NCBI GenBank assembly: GCA_949300485.1
Contig: CASGEL010000003.1
Coordinates: 62,001-126,000 of the forward strand
DNA from: an uncultured bacterium
Lineage (GTDB): Bacteria; Cyanobacteriota; Vampirovibrionia; Gastranaerophilales; Gastranaerophilaceae
Length of the DNA: 64,000 nucleotides
Direction: 5' to 3'
Shown here: positions 25,767 through 33,586 of the stretch, in pieces
How the letters are laid out: each line of letters opens with the position of its first letter
Position numbering within the stretch: position 1 is the stretch's first letter
The notes under the pieces: generated by a model
The model's database searches: none
What the model saw: the letters and a program-made list of their open reading frames with translations, nothing else
What the model was told of the DNA's origin: nothing
Made by a program: the position numbers and the translations under genes

Positions 25767-26786
25767 CTATGGTTGAGCCAATTTTTCACGAACCAATGTT
25801 TCAACTTCAGCCAAAATTTCAGGATTTTGCTCTAAGAATTCTTTAGCTTTTTCTCTGCCTTGACCGAGTTTTTCTTCGTTATAACTAAACCATGCTCCGG
25901 CTTTTTTAACAATATCAAGGTTAACTGCAACATCTAAAATATTACCAATCTTAGAAATACCTTTTCCGAAAATAATATCAAATTCTGCAGTTCTAAACGG
26001 CGGAGCAACTTTATTTTTAACAACTCTGACTCTTACATGATTACCAATTTCTCCGTCATCTCCTTTGAGAGTTTCAGTCTTTTTAATTTCCATACGAACA
26101 GATGCATAATATTTTAGAGCATTACCGCCCGTTGTTGTTTCAGGATTTCCATACATAACACCAATTTTCATTCTTAATTGATTAATGAAAATAACAGTCG
26201 TATTTGTCTTACCAATAATACCGGTTAATTTTCTCAAAGCCTTTGACATCAAACGAGCCTGTAAGCCCATCTGTTGATCTTCCATAGAGCCTTCAATTTC
26301 TGCCTTAGGAACCAAAGCCGCAACTGAGTCAACAACAACGATATCAACAGCTCCTGAACGCACCAATTCTTCAGTAATATCAAGTGCCTGCTCTCCGGTA
26401 TCCGGCTGGGAAATCAATAAATCATCGACCTGCACACCTAAATTTCTTGCATATTCAGGATCAAGAGCATGCTCAGCATCAACAAATGCAGCAATACCGC
26501 CTTTTTTCTGGCATTCAGCAACTATATGCTGAGCCAATGTTGTTTTACCTGAACTTTCTGGGCCATAAATTTCAATAATACGACCTCTGGGAATACCGCC
26601 GATACCCAAAGCAACGTCTAAAGATAATGCACCTGTCGGGATAGCATCAACATTAACGGTTGTCTTGTCGCCAAGCTTCATAATTGAGCCTTTGCCAAAA
26701 TCTTTTTCAATTTTTTCAATCGCTAATTTTAGCGCCTTATTCCTTTCTTCGCTAATGTTTACCGGTGCTTCTTCTTTAGCTGCCAT
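25767..26786 (-). CDS. recA: Recombinase A
   Basis: 339-residue ATPase that forms filaments on single-stranded DNA for homologous recombination and the SOS response. Walker A is [13 protein letters not shown] near residue 75. The segments [29 protein letters not shown] and [22 protein letters not shown] (L2 loop) are intact. The family's LexA-box operator was not recognised by eye in the upstream DNA. It sits 12 bases downstream of an HTH protein gene on the same strand and is probably transcribed with it. Confidence 0.98.
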   Translation of the reverse strand: MAAKEEAPVNISEERNKALKLAIEKIEKDFGKGSIMKLGDKTTVNVDAIPTGALSLDVALGIGGIPRGRIIEIYGPESSGKTTLAQHIVAECQKKGGIAAFVDAEHALDPEYARNLGVQVDDLLISQPDTGEQALDITEELVRSGAVDIVVVDSVAALVPKAEIEGSMEDQQMGLQARLMSKALRKLTGIIGKTNTTVIFINQLRMKIGVMYGNPETTTGGNALKYYASVRMEIKKTETLKGDDGEIGNHVRVRVVKNKVAPPFRTAEFDIIFGKGISKIGNILDVAVNLDIVKKAGAWFSYNEEKLGQGREKAKEFLEQNPEILAEVETLVREKLAQP

Positions 26787-26798
26787 TATATCTTCCTC

Positions 26799-27326
26799 TT
26801 ATTCCCAAACGTAAACTTCTTTTTTCTTGTAAAACCCTAAAGCAACAGGTTTATAGCTATTTAATTCATTCTTTAACTGATAAACTTCTTTATTTAAATC
26901 TACAATTTTTTGTTTCAAGGTTTCATTATCAGTTTTACAGCGAATAAGTTCAACAACAACATCATCCATGCCTTCAAGCTTCTCATCAATAACTTTAGCA
27001 ATTTTGTTGCTCAATTTTACTTCTAATTCCTGCAAAGTTGTTAAAATACTTCTTACCGCAGCACTGTTAGTTTGAGTTGCTGATGCAGCAACCATAGCAG
27101 GAGCAGCTACAGCAACAGGATCAGATACAACTCCTCTAACTTGAGCTTGAATTTTTCTTAAATTTTTAACTTCATCATAAGAAAAATAAGTATGACCTTT
27201 TGCATTTTTTCTTGGTCTGATTGCAGCTCTCTTACATAAATCTACGATTTCTTTGTTGTCTGCTTTTAAAATAGTTCTTACCTCTTGAGGCGTTAAAGTT
27301 CTCTCATTTAATCTGTCTTTTATCAT
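26799..27326 (-). CDS. HTH domain and coiled-coil protein upstream of recA
   Basis: 175 residues. The N-terminal 60 residues look like a MerR/HTH_17-type DNA-binding fold (LTPQEVRTILKADNKEIVDL, then RPRKNAKGHTYFSYDEVKNL, the wing). An Ala/Val-rich linker (about 68-95) follows, then a coiled coil from residue 96 (LTTLQELEVKLSNKIAKVI) to the end. It could regulate recA or link to DNA repair, but only position supports this. It precedes recA by 12 bases. I do not recognise a characterised homologue. Confidence 0.65.
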   Translation of the reverse strand: MIKDRLNERTLTPQEVRTILKADNKEIVDLCKRAAIRPRKNAKGHTYFSYDEVKNLRKIQAQVRGVVSDPVAVAAPAMVAASATQTNSAAVRSILTTLQELEVKLSNKIAKVIDEKLEGMDDVVVELIRCKTDNETLKQKIVDLNKEVYQLKNELNSYKPVALGFYKKKEVYVWE

Positions 27327-27669
27327 TCTTACCTATCCCTTAAAAAACATTCCCAACATCATTTTATTACATTCATAAAAAACTGGCAAATGATTTTTAA
27401 TAATCATGAAGAAATGTAAAGAGTTAAATTACCTCAAATTAAACATCCACAACTATTTAACATTTTTAATTATAACAAGGAATAGTTTCAAAATCCTCAC
27501 AGAAAAACAATCAAGGTGTAAAATAACTTTTCAAATATTTTATAGAACTTTGTATCCTTAGGAAGGTGATAACCTGAAACTAATAAAGTATTTTTTGAAT
27601 TAAACTAAAATAAAAAGACCTTATAATAAGGTCTTTTTATTTTAGAATAATCTTTTATAAGCTTAAAAA
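27327..27669. other. Non-coding gap between HTH gene and rpmB
   Basis: 343 AT-rich bases. It holds the rpmB terminator at 27612-27638 and the upstream region of the HTH-recA operon. The stretch 27420-27600 shows no long inverted repeat or convincing open frame. No riboswitch recognised. Confidence 0.5.
27612..27638 (-). terminator. Terminator of rpmB
   Basis: AAAAAGACCTTA (27612-27623) pairs with TAAGGTCTTTTT (27627-27638). It lies 32 bases after the rpmB stop on the minus strand. Confidence 0.8.
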
Positions 27670-27861
27670 CTATATAGCTTTTTGAACTTTACCTGCTCTT
27701 AAGCAAGAAGTACATACTCTGATTCTTTTTGTAGCACCGTTAACAACAGCTTTTACTGACTGCAAGTTTGGTTCTTGAGTATGAACAATTTGTTTGTGAG
27801 AGAAAGTCAATTTAGCTGCTTTAATTGGAGCTTTGCCGCATATTTCACAATGTTTTGCCAT
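27670..27861 (-). CDS. rpmB: 50S ribosomal protein L28
   Basis: 63-residue large-subunit protein. It carries a Cys-x-x-Cys pair at the start (MAKHCEICGKAP) and another near the end (RVCTSCLRAGKV), a zinc-binding (C+) form of L28. The middle has TFSHKQIVHTQEPNLQ, in the place of the usual SHANR region. It is single-gene, with its own terminator. AAAGGAAA lies 6 bases before the ATG. Confidence 0.95.
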   Translation of the reverse strand: MAKHCEICGKAPIKAAKLTFSHKQIVHTQEPNLQSVKAVVNGATKRIRVCTSCLRAGKVQKAI

Positions 27862-28009
27862 AATTTATTTCCTTTTCTAGCTAGTTATCACATCAATACA
27901 TCTATAATACTCTAAAAATACTTTTTTGCAAGTAAGTTGTTAAAAATGGTTTACATATACAGCTCTTAACACTTGAGCATAAAAATAATATTTATGATAT
28001 TATATACCC

Positions 28010-29284
28010 ATGGAAAAGAAAATTAAAATCGGATTAATCGGACTGGGAACTGTCGGCTCCGGAGTTTTTAAAACTCTCAAACACTTTGATAATGTAGAAG
28101 TTGTAAAAATTGCAGTTCGGAATAAAAACAAAAAACGCAATATTGACGGGTTAGATGAAAGCATTATTACAGATAATGCTTATGAAGTTGTTAATGATCC
28201 AAATATTGATATAGTAGCAGAGTTAGTCGGAGGAATTGATCCGGCATTTGACCTTATAAAAACTGCTATAAGAAACGGAAAACACATTGTAACCGCAAAT
28301 AAAGAACTCCTTGCAAAGCATGGAGAAGAACTTTTCAATTTTGCGGAAACAAATAATAAAGTTGTTCTCTATGAAGCTGCAATAGCAGGCGGAATTCCTT
28401 TGATTATGCCTATCAAGACTATCCTTGCAGGAAACAAAATCAATAAAATCAAGGCAATTCTAAATGGAACAACAAATTATATATTAACAAAAATGGATGT
28501 TCAGGGAGCATCTTACGAAGATGTGCTAAAAGAAGCTCAGGAATTAGGATATGCAGAGGCTGACCCGACAGGTGATGTTGAAGGTTTTGATGCGGCATAC
28601 AAAATTACGACTCTTGCTACAATCGCTTTCGGGAAAAGAGTTAAATTTGAAAATGTTTATCGTGAAGGAATTACAAAAATAAGTCCTGAAGATATGAAAG
28701 CGGCAAATGAAATGGGTTATAAAATAAAACTCATAGCTTCTGCTGAATTAGACGATGAAGGAAGAGCAGATGTAAGGGTTCACCCTATGCTTGTTCCAAT
28801 GTCAAAAACATTAGCTCATATCAATTATGTAACTAATGCTGTCAACCTTTCAGGACATCCTGTAGGAGATATAACTTTGTCTGGCCCCGGAGCAGGGGAA
28901 TTTCCTACAGCAAGCTCTGTTGTCGGTGATATTTTAGCTATAGCTTCCGAAATAGGTAAAACGGATTATGTTCTGCCTATGATGAGATGCAACCATACCG
29001 AAACTGCTGTGCCGATAGAGATTGCAGAAACCCAAAACAAATATTATATCTCAATAACAGCCCAAAACAGCTTAGGTGTAATTGCAAGAATAGGTAAAGC
29101 ATGCGAAGAAAACAAAATAAGCCTTGCAAGTATTGTTCAGAAAGAAGTAGCAGGCGATAATGCAGCAAAAATTACTGTTATTACAGAACTTTGCAAAGAA
29201 AAAGATATGCAAAAAGTTATTGATATATTTAACAATGATTCTGCCATAACAAAAGTAAACAGTTTAATAAGAGTCCAAATTTAG
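28010..29284 (+). CDS. hom: Homoserine dehydrogenase
   Basis: 424-residue NAD(P)-dependent enzyme that reduces aspartate semialdehyde to homoserine, the branch point to threonine and methionine. The Rossmann loop is GLIGLGTVGSGVF, the catalytic region is TGDVEGFDAAYKI with the conserved Lys and Asp, and NGTTNYILTKM is the family signature. An ACT domain (about 345-424, YYISITAQNSLGVIARIG) gives threonine feedback inhibition. TATTAT (27998-28003) ends 6 bases before the ATG with no Shine-Dalgarno sequence. thrC lies about 1.1 kb downstream, on the same strand. Confidence 0.96.
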   Translation: MEKKIKIGLIGLGTVGSGVFKTLKHFDNVEVVKIAVRNKNKKRNIDGLDESIITDNAYEVVNDPNIDIVAELVGGIDPAFDLIKTAIRNGKHIVTANKELLAKHGEELFNFAETNNKVVLYEAAIAGGIPLIMPIKTILAGNKINKIKAILNGTTNYILTKMDVQGASYEDVLKEAQELGYAEADPTGDVEGFDAAYKITTLATIAFGKRVKFENVYREGITKISPEDMKAANEMGYKIKLIASAELDDEGRADVRVHPMLVPMSKTLAHINYVTNAVNLSGHPVGDITLSGPGAGEFPTASSVVGDILAIASEIGKTDYVLPMMRCNHTETAVPIEIAETQNKYYISITAQNSLGVIARIGKACEENKISLASIVQKEVAGDNAAKITVITELCKEKDMQKVIDIFNNDSAITKVNSLIRVQI

Positions 29285-29317
29285 TCGAACCTGAATAATT
29301 GTTAAAAAGGGGGCTTT

Positions 29318-29401
29318 ATGATATTTAAATTTGGAAACAGCGCAGAAAACAGTAACTCTGATGTTAATCCAGTTTTGGAAATAAAATTCAGAATACTATA
29401 A
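29318..29401 (+). CDS. Possible 27-residue open frame
   Basis: A short frame (MIFKFGNSAENSNSDVNP...) starts after an AAAGGGGG run 4 bases upstream. It could be a small peptide or the remains of a gene whose 3' part is lost. It has no recognisable motif. It is included because the ribosome-binding site is strong and it lies at the start of the hom-thrC interval. Confidence 0.2.
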   Translation: MIFKFGNSAENSNSDVNPVLEIKFRIL

Positions 29402-29428
29402 TTATGAAGAATTAACAAAAGGCCAATA

Positions 29429-29845
29429 ATGTCATCATCATACGAAAATAATAACTCAAAAAAAGATAATCCGGGACTTGGAATTTTATTTTTTATTATA
29501 ATAATTCCTCTTTCAATGAAATTGCTTGCTCCGCCAAAAACTTATTTTGTATGTAAAAAACACATTTGTCAGGTTGAATATAAAAAGAAACTTTTTAATA
29601 AGGGCAAAACTGTCCATGTTGAATTAAATATGATAAAAGCCTTTACATTAAAATCATTTGCACGTCGCAATAGTAGTGGAAGTCCAGACAGTGTCTATTA
29701 TATCTATGCACAAACAATTGACGGACAAGAATACAGGTTCTCGGAAATAGGTTATAAAAATAAAAACGAAGCATCTGAATTAGCAGACAGTTTGAATGCT
29801 ATATTATATATAAAACCTGCAGAGTTAAATATGTCGTTAAATTAA
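29429..29845 (+). CDS. Membrane-anchored hypothetical protein, paralogue A
   Basis: 138 residues. A hydrophobic helix at about residues 17-33 (LGILFFIIIIPLSMKLLAPP) is followed by a beta-rich domain with YFVCKKHICQVEYKKKLF near residues 42-60, SVYYIYAQTIDGQEYRF and KNKNEASELADSLNAIL. The layout resembles a bacterial PH-like fold with one anchoring helix. It is homologous to the next gene, 34 bases downstream: both have Cys-x4-Cys-x-V, a Lys-rich turn and a final helix with NDLN/DSLN. Function unknown. AAAAGGCC precedes the ATG. Confidence 0.65.
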   Translation: MSSSYENNNSKKDNPGLGILFFIIIIPLSMKLLAPPKTYFVCKKHICQVEYKKKLFNKGKTVHVELNMIKAFTLKSFARRNSSGSPDSVYYIYAQTIDGQEYRFSEIGYKNKNEASELADSLNAILYIKPAELNMSLN

Positions 29846-29879
29846 GCATATAACCACAAATAAAAATAAAAAATTCAAA

Positions 29880-30302
29880 ATGAAAAGCTATATAGATTTT
29901 GTAATTTTTAGAATAGAAATAATTAAAAAATATTGGTTAGTAATCTTAATAGGAGCACTATTAGGTTTTCAATTTGTATTACTTAATTCAACAGAATTTA
30001 CTTGTATTTCAAAGCAAAACAAATGTGTAATAAAAGAAACTGCATTCTTTGGATTATTAAAAACAAAAAAAGAATTGAATTTGTCAGATATTAAACAATT
30101 TAAATTAAGATACAACAGTGCAACCATTCCGGTATACAGAAATGACGGGAATTGGTATTATATATATGCTAATACAAAAAATAATCAAAATAAACTTATT
30201 ATGGAATCATTCCATTCCAACAAACCAAAAGCAGAAAAAATTGTTAATGATTTAAATAAATTTTTAATATCTGATAAAGAAAATATACAAATTAAATTTT
30301 AA
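29880..30302 (+). CDS. Membrane-anchored hypothetical protein, paralogue B
   Basis: 140 residues. The helix at about residues 18-35 (YWLVILIGALLGFQFVLLN) precedes a domain parallel to paralogue A: FTCISKQNKCVIKETAFFG, KELNLSDIKQFKL, WYYIYANTK and KAEKIVNDLNKFL. The two share layout rather than high identity, so the duplication is old. The start has little ribosome-binding signal. Together with paralogue A it splits the threonine pathway pair hom and thrC, but no functional link to threonine synthesis can be claimed. Confidence 0.65.
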   Translation: MKSYIDFVIFRIEIIKKYWLVILIGALLGFQFVLLNSTEFTCISKQNKCVIKETAFFGLLKTKKELNLSDIKQFKLRYNSATIPVYRNDGNWYYIYANTKNNQNKLIMESFHSNKPKAEKIVNDLNKFLISDKENIQIKF

Positions 30303-30392
30303 AACCAGTGTATTGTCAAATATTAGCAACTTCACAAGTATTTATTTATATGTTAAAATCAAGTACATAATAAAATAAGAAAAGAGGATACT

Positions 30393-31445
30393 ATGTACTA
30401 TCAAGGATTAATCAATAAATACAGAGAATTTTTACCCGTAACGGAGTCCACTCCTGTTGTTACACTAAATGAAGGCAATACACCATTAATTAAAGCAGAA
30501 AATCTTGCAAAAAAAATCGGGGTTGATGCTGAAATTTACTTAAAATTTGAAGGCTGTAATCCTACAGGCAGTTTTAAAGACCGCGGGATGACAATGGCTG
30601 TTACAAAAGCAAAAGAATCAGGTTCAGGTGCTATAATTTGTGCCTCAACAGGCAACACTTCCGCATCTGCTGCTGCTTACGGAGCTAAAGCAGGATTAAA
30701 AACTTATGTTTTAATTCCTGACGGGTATATTGCACTTGGCAAATTATCCCAAGCAATGATGTACGGGGCTGAAATTATTGCAATTCAGGGAAATTTTGAC
30801 AGGGCATTAGAAGTGGTAAGAGAAATCGCTGAAAAATACCCGATAACATTGGTTAATTCCGTAAACCCTTACAGAATTGAAGGTCAAAAAACAGGAGCTT
30901 TTGAAATCTGTGAAGCATTAGGTCAGGCTCCTGATTACCATTTTATACCTGTTGGCAATGCCGGTAATATTACTGCATACTGGAAAGGCTATAAAGAATG
31001 GCACAAATTAGGAAAAATTCCTGCACTTCCGAAAATGATGGGGTTTGAAGCAGAAGGAGCTGCCGCAATCGTTAAAGGCGAAAGAATTATGAATCCTGAA
31101 ACAATCGCAACAGCTATCCGTATAGGAAATCCTGCAAGCTGGAAATATGCTGAAGCAGCCAGAGATGAAAGCAACGGCATGATCAATTTTGTTACGGATG
31201 AAGAAATTGTAAAAGCCTATAAACTCATAGCCTCTTCAGAAGGTATTCTGGCAGAACCTGCATCAGCAGCTTCTGTAGCAGGACTTATAAAAGTAAAAAA
31301 TCTAATCAAAGAAGGTTCCAAAATAGTTTGTATCCTAACAGGAAACGGCTTAAAAGACCCTGATAATGCCATAAAATATTCAAATGACGAAGTTAAAAAA
31401 ACTTCTTCAAATTTGACAGATATTCTCAAAGCCATGAATATATAA
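30393..31445 (+). CDS. thrC: Threonine synthase
   Basis: 350-residue PLP enzyme that converts O-phosphohomoserine to threonine. The PLP Lys is in [15 protein letters not shown] near residue 60. The phosphate-binding motif is [14 protein letters not shown] near residue 190, and ACTGN-type loop residues appear as [15 protein letters not shown]. It is the short form typical of many bacteria and archaea. The RBS AAGAGGA lies 7 bases upstream. TTCACA and TAAAAT, 17 bases apart (30331-30359), may be the promoter. It completes the hom-thrC pathway pair. Confidence 0.96.
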   Translation: MYYQGLINKYREFLPVTESTPVVTLNEGNTPLIKAENLAKKIGVDAEIYLKFEGCNPTGSFKDRGMTMAVTKAKESGSGAIICASTGNTSASAAAYGAKAGLKTYVLIPDGYIALGKLSQAMMYGAEIIAIQGNFDRALEVVREIAEKYPITLVNSVNPYRIEGQKTGAFEICEALGQAPDYHFIPVGNAGNITAYWKGYKEWHKLGKIPALPKMMGFEAEGAAAIVKGERIMNPETIATAIRIGNPASWKYAEAARDESNGMINFVTDEEIVKAYKLIASSEGILAEPASAASVAGLIKVKNLIKEGSKIVCILTGNGLKDPDNAIKYSNDEVKKTSSNLTDILKAMNI

Positions 31446-31463
31446 CATTAAAGGTAGGTTAAG

Positions 31464-31959
31464 ATGAAAAAAATGTTTTGGGTCGTTGGAATTTCAGTAA
31501 TAACTTTATGCAGCTGTATTTGTACAAGAACTTTTGCCTATAGTGACGATACTGCAGCTAAACTGCAAGAATTTAAAAAATCACAGGCTCAAATAAAAAA
31601 ATATATACCATATTACAACAATCTTGCAACTTGCACTCCATATAAAAGTGATTTGTATAAAATTTATGGAAAAGTAAACGGGGGATGTCATATTTATCTG
31701 CAAGATACCATCGGAAACGGTTATGACTGTTCATGTTCCTATGACCGTAGCAGAAGCTAACAGTTCTTATGGTAAAAGTACATTTAACAAAATATCTACT
31801 ATAAATTTTGATAAACTTGATTTTAATTCTAATAATGCTGAACAATCTATGAAAGATGCGGAACAAATTCTGAAAGATCTAACACAAGCACAAAATGACT
31901 TGAAGCCTCTGATGCAAATGGAATCCACTATTTTACAATATCATTGTAAAAAACTATAA
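31464..31959 (+). pseudogene. Frameshifted secreted-protein gene
   Basis: Two overlapping frames read as one gene. Frame one, 31464-31760, starts MKKMFWVVGISVITLCS (signal peptide to FAY) and runs to IGNGYDC before ending in SYDRSRS. Frame two continues from the same place as HVPMTVAEANSSYG through a helical region to HCKKL at 31959. A +1 shift within 31727-31740 joins them into about 164 residues. The combined layout, with YIPYYNNLATC and GGCHIYL, matches the secreted family seen at 1472-2008. It could be a true pseudogene, a sequencing error in a T-run, or programmed. AGGTAGG precedes the ATG. Confidence 0.65.
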
Positions 31960-32005
31960 AATAGATGAGAACTGTATATTTTAGAAAATTTGGAAATATA
32001 TAAAT

Positions 32006-32036
32006 AAGGCAAAACTATAATAGTTTTGCCTTGTTA
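32006..32036. terminator. Bidirectional terminator
   Basis: AAGGCAAAACTA (32006-32017) pairs with TAGTTTTGCCTT (32021-32032), loop of 3. It ends both the plus-strand frameshifted gene and the minus-strand precursor gene, whose stop is at 32060. Confidence 0.75.
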
Positions 32037-32059
32037 TATGTTTAAATTATATTCATCTG

Positions 32060-33454
32060 TTACAGAAGCTTAGGTTCAGAATCTCCGCCTTCTTCTCCAA
32101 GTGCCATTGTAGTGATTTGCCCGCCGCCTTCTTCTCCGATAGACATTGTGGTAACAGGAACATCACCATTTTCATTTAATCCGTAAGTGCCTGCATCAAC
32201 CTCGTTATTAGGCAGTTTAATTTCACCGTTTCTTATTTTTTCCAATAATTCCAGTATATTTTTTGTGGCTTTTTCATCCAAAATAGGCTTATCATTTTTA
32301 TTTTTTAAATCTTCAATTAGTTTACGGAATTTCTCTTTAACATCATCAGATAATATGACAGAATCTCCGCCTTCTTCGCCCATAGCATAAGTTGTTATTG
32401 TCTCAAAGCCACCGTCTTCACCAATTGCCGCTGTAAAAGCTGTACCACCCTCTTCATTTGTAGCTTTGGTTGTTATGCCATCGCCGCTTTCACCAATTGC
32501 CGTTGTAACAGCTGAGCCGCCTTCTTCATTCATGGCTTTGGTTGTTATGCCATCACCGCTTTCACCAATTGCCGTTGTAACAGCTGAACCGCCTTCTTCA
32601 TTCAAAGCCATTGTGGTAATATTTTCACCACCCTCTTCACCAAGTGCCATTGTTGTTGGTGTTGCATCGCCAGTTTCACCCAAGCTATATGTACCTGACT
32701 CAATTGGGCTCTTCGGAAGCTTTATTTCTCCATTTTTTATTTTCTCTAAAACTTCCTGAAGTTTTTTCCAAGTATCGTCATCAATTTTTACGTCAGCACC
32801 TGTTTTATTTTTCAACTGTTCTACTGCCTCTTGAATTTTTTTTGACATTTCATCATCGACTTTTACCGAACCGCCACCTTCTTCACCAAGGGCCATTGTT
32901 GTTGCTGCATCTCCGTTCTCGCCTAAAGCATATGTACCGGCTCCGATTGGAGGTTTTGGAAATTCTACTCCTCCGTTTTTCATTTTCTCTATATTTTCCC
33001 GAATTTGTTTCTGTGCTTCTTCATCCATTTCAGGAAGTTTTATTTCACCGTTTTGAACTTTCTCCCAAAATTCCTGACCTATTTTTGGATCTATTAATTT
33101 TCCAATAGTCATTGGAGGTTCGCCTTGTTCTTCACTTAAATAAGATATACCTATCTTAGGATCAATACCTTGTTCTTTATCGGGGTAAGATATATTAAGT
33201 TTCTGGTTTCTTGCCCCATCATTGAAGTTTACAAAAGTATTCTCATCAGGATTTTTTTCAATGTATAAACCTTTTACATTCAAATCGTTTACATCTTTTT
33301 TAGATTCACTATCTTTAGCCAATTTCTCAATCTCTGCTTTTATTTGCGCGGAAGTAGGTTTTTTGTTGCCTTCTGCTTTTAATTGATCCTGAGCCTTTTT
33401 ATACAAATCCTTATTGTAATCATCTCCTGAATTACCTTCCACTCTAAATGCCAT
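32060..33454 (-). CDS. Multi-core graspetide precursor candidate with TTxxxxEE repeats
   Basis: 464 residues from the ATG at 33454, chosen because AAAGGAG lies 5 bases upstream (a longer frame to 33481 adds nine residues). Residues 1-120 are a charged leader-like region. Fourteen core motifs follow. Eight are of the form TTxxxxEE, starting at T185, T267, T280, T304, T328, T354, T435 and T448. Six are single-ring variants with the inner Thr at T174, T255, T293, T317, T341 and T423, each followed by Glu five residues later. Helical spacers ending NGEIKLP recur before three core blocks (about 135-141, 241-247, 409-415). TTxxxxEE is the core of plesiocin-type graspetides. No signal peptide. The ATP-grasp gene diverges from it. 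Confidence 0.75.
   Translation of the reverse strand: MAFRVEGNSGDDYNKDLYKKAQDQLKAEGNKKPTSAQIKAEIEKLAKDSESKKDVNDLNVKGLYIEKNPDENTFVNFNDGARNQKLNISYPDKEQGIDPKIGISYLSEEQGEPPMTIGKLIDPKIGQEFWEKVQNGEIKLPEMDEEAQKQIRENIEKMKNGGVEFPKPPIGAGTYALGENGDAATTMALGEEGGGSVKVDDEMSKKIQEAVEQLKNKTGADVKIDDDTWKKLQEVLEKIKNGEIKLPKSPIESGTYSLGETGDATPTTMALGEEGGENITTMALNEEGGSAVTTAIGESGDGITTKAMNEEGGSAVTTAIGESGDGITTKATNEEGGTAFTAAIGEDGGFETITTYAMGEEGGDSVILSDDVKEKFRKLIEDLKNKNDKPILDEKATKNILELLEKIRNGEIKLPNNEVDAGTYGLNENGDVPVTTMSIGEEGGGQITTMALGEEGGDSEPKLL
32444..32587 (-). repeat. 72-bp tandem repeat inside the precursor gene
   Basis: Two near-identical copies of a 72-bp unit (residues 290-313 and 314-337), each coding one single-ring and one double-ring core (VTTAIGES plus TTKAMNEE or TTKATNEE). 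The near-identity indicates recent in-frame duplication of core units. Confidence 0.85.
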
Positions 33455-33496
33455 AAATGCTCCTTTCAAAAATTTGTACACACAGAACTTTAACGG

Positions 33497-33521
33497 TTGA
33501 TTTAAGATAATCTTTAATCAA
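33497..33521. promoter_or_regulatory. 25-bp near-palindrome between graspetide genes
   Basis: TTGATTTAAGAT and ATCTTTAATCAA flank a single A, with one mismatched pair. It lies 43-67 bases upstream of the precursor ATG and 66 bases upstream of the ATP-grasp ATG, a fitting place for a shared operator. Confidence 0.55.
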
Positions 33522-33541
33522 AATGTTTAGATTGTTACAAT

Positions 33542-33570
33542 TTGAAATATCACCAAAAATCCTCTAAGAT
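33542..33570 (+). promoter_or_regulatory. Promoter of the ATP-grasp gene
   Basis: TTGAAA (33542-33547) and TAAGAT (33565-33570) are separated by 17 bases. The transcript would begin close to the GGAGG site at 33577-33581, giving a very short leader. Confidence 0.5.
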
Positions 33571-33586
33571 AACCATGGAGGCTGAA

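Noticed and set aside
32644-33108. Open frame of 154 residues antisense to the graspetide precursor
   Set aside because: It mirrors the repeat structure of the opposite strand and has a His/Leu-rich low-complexity composition.
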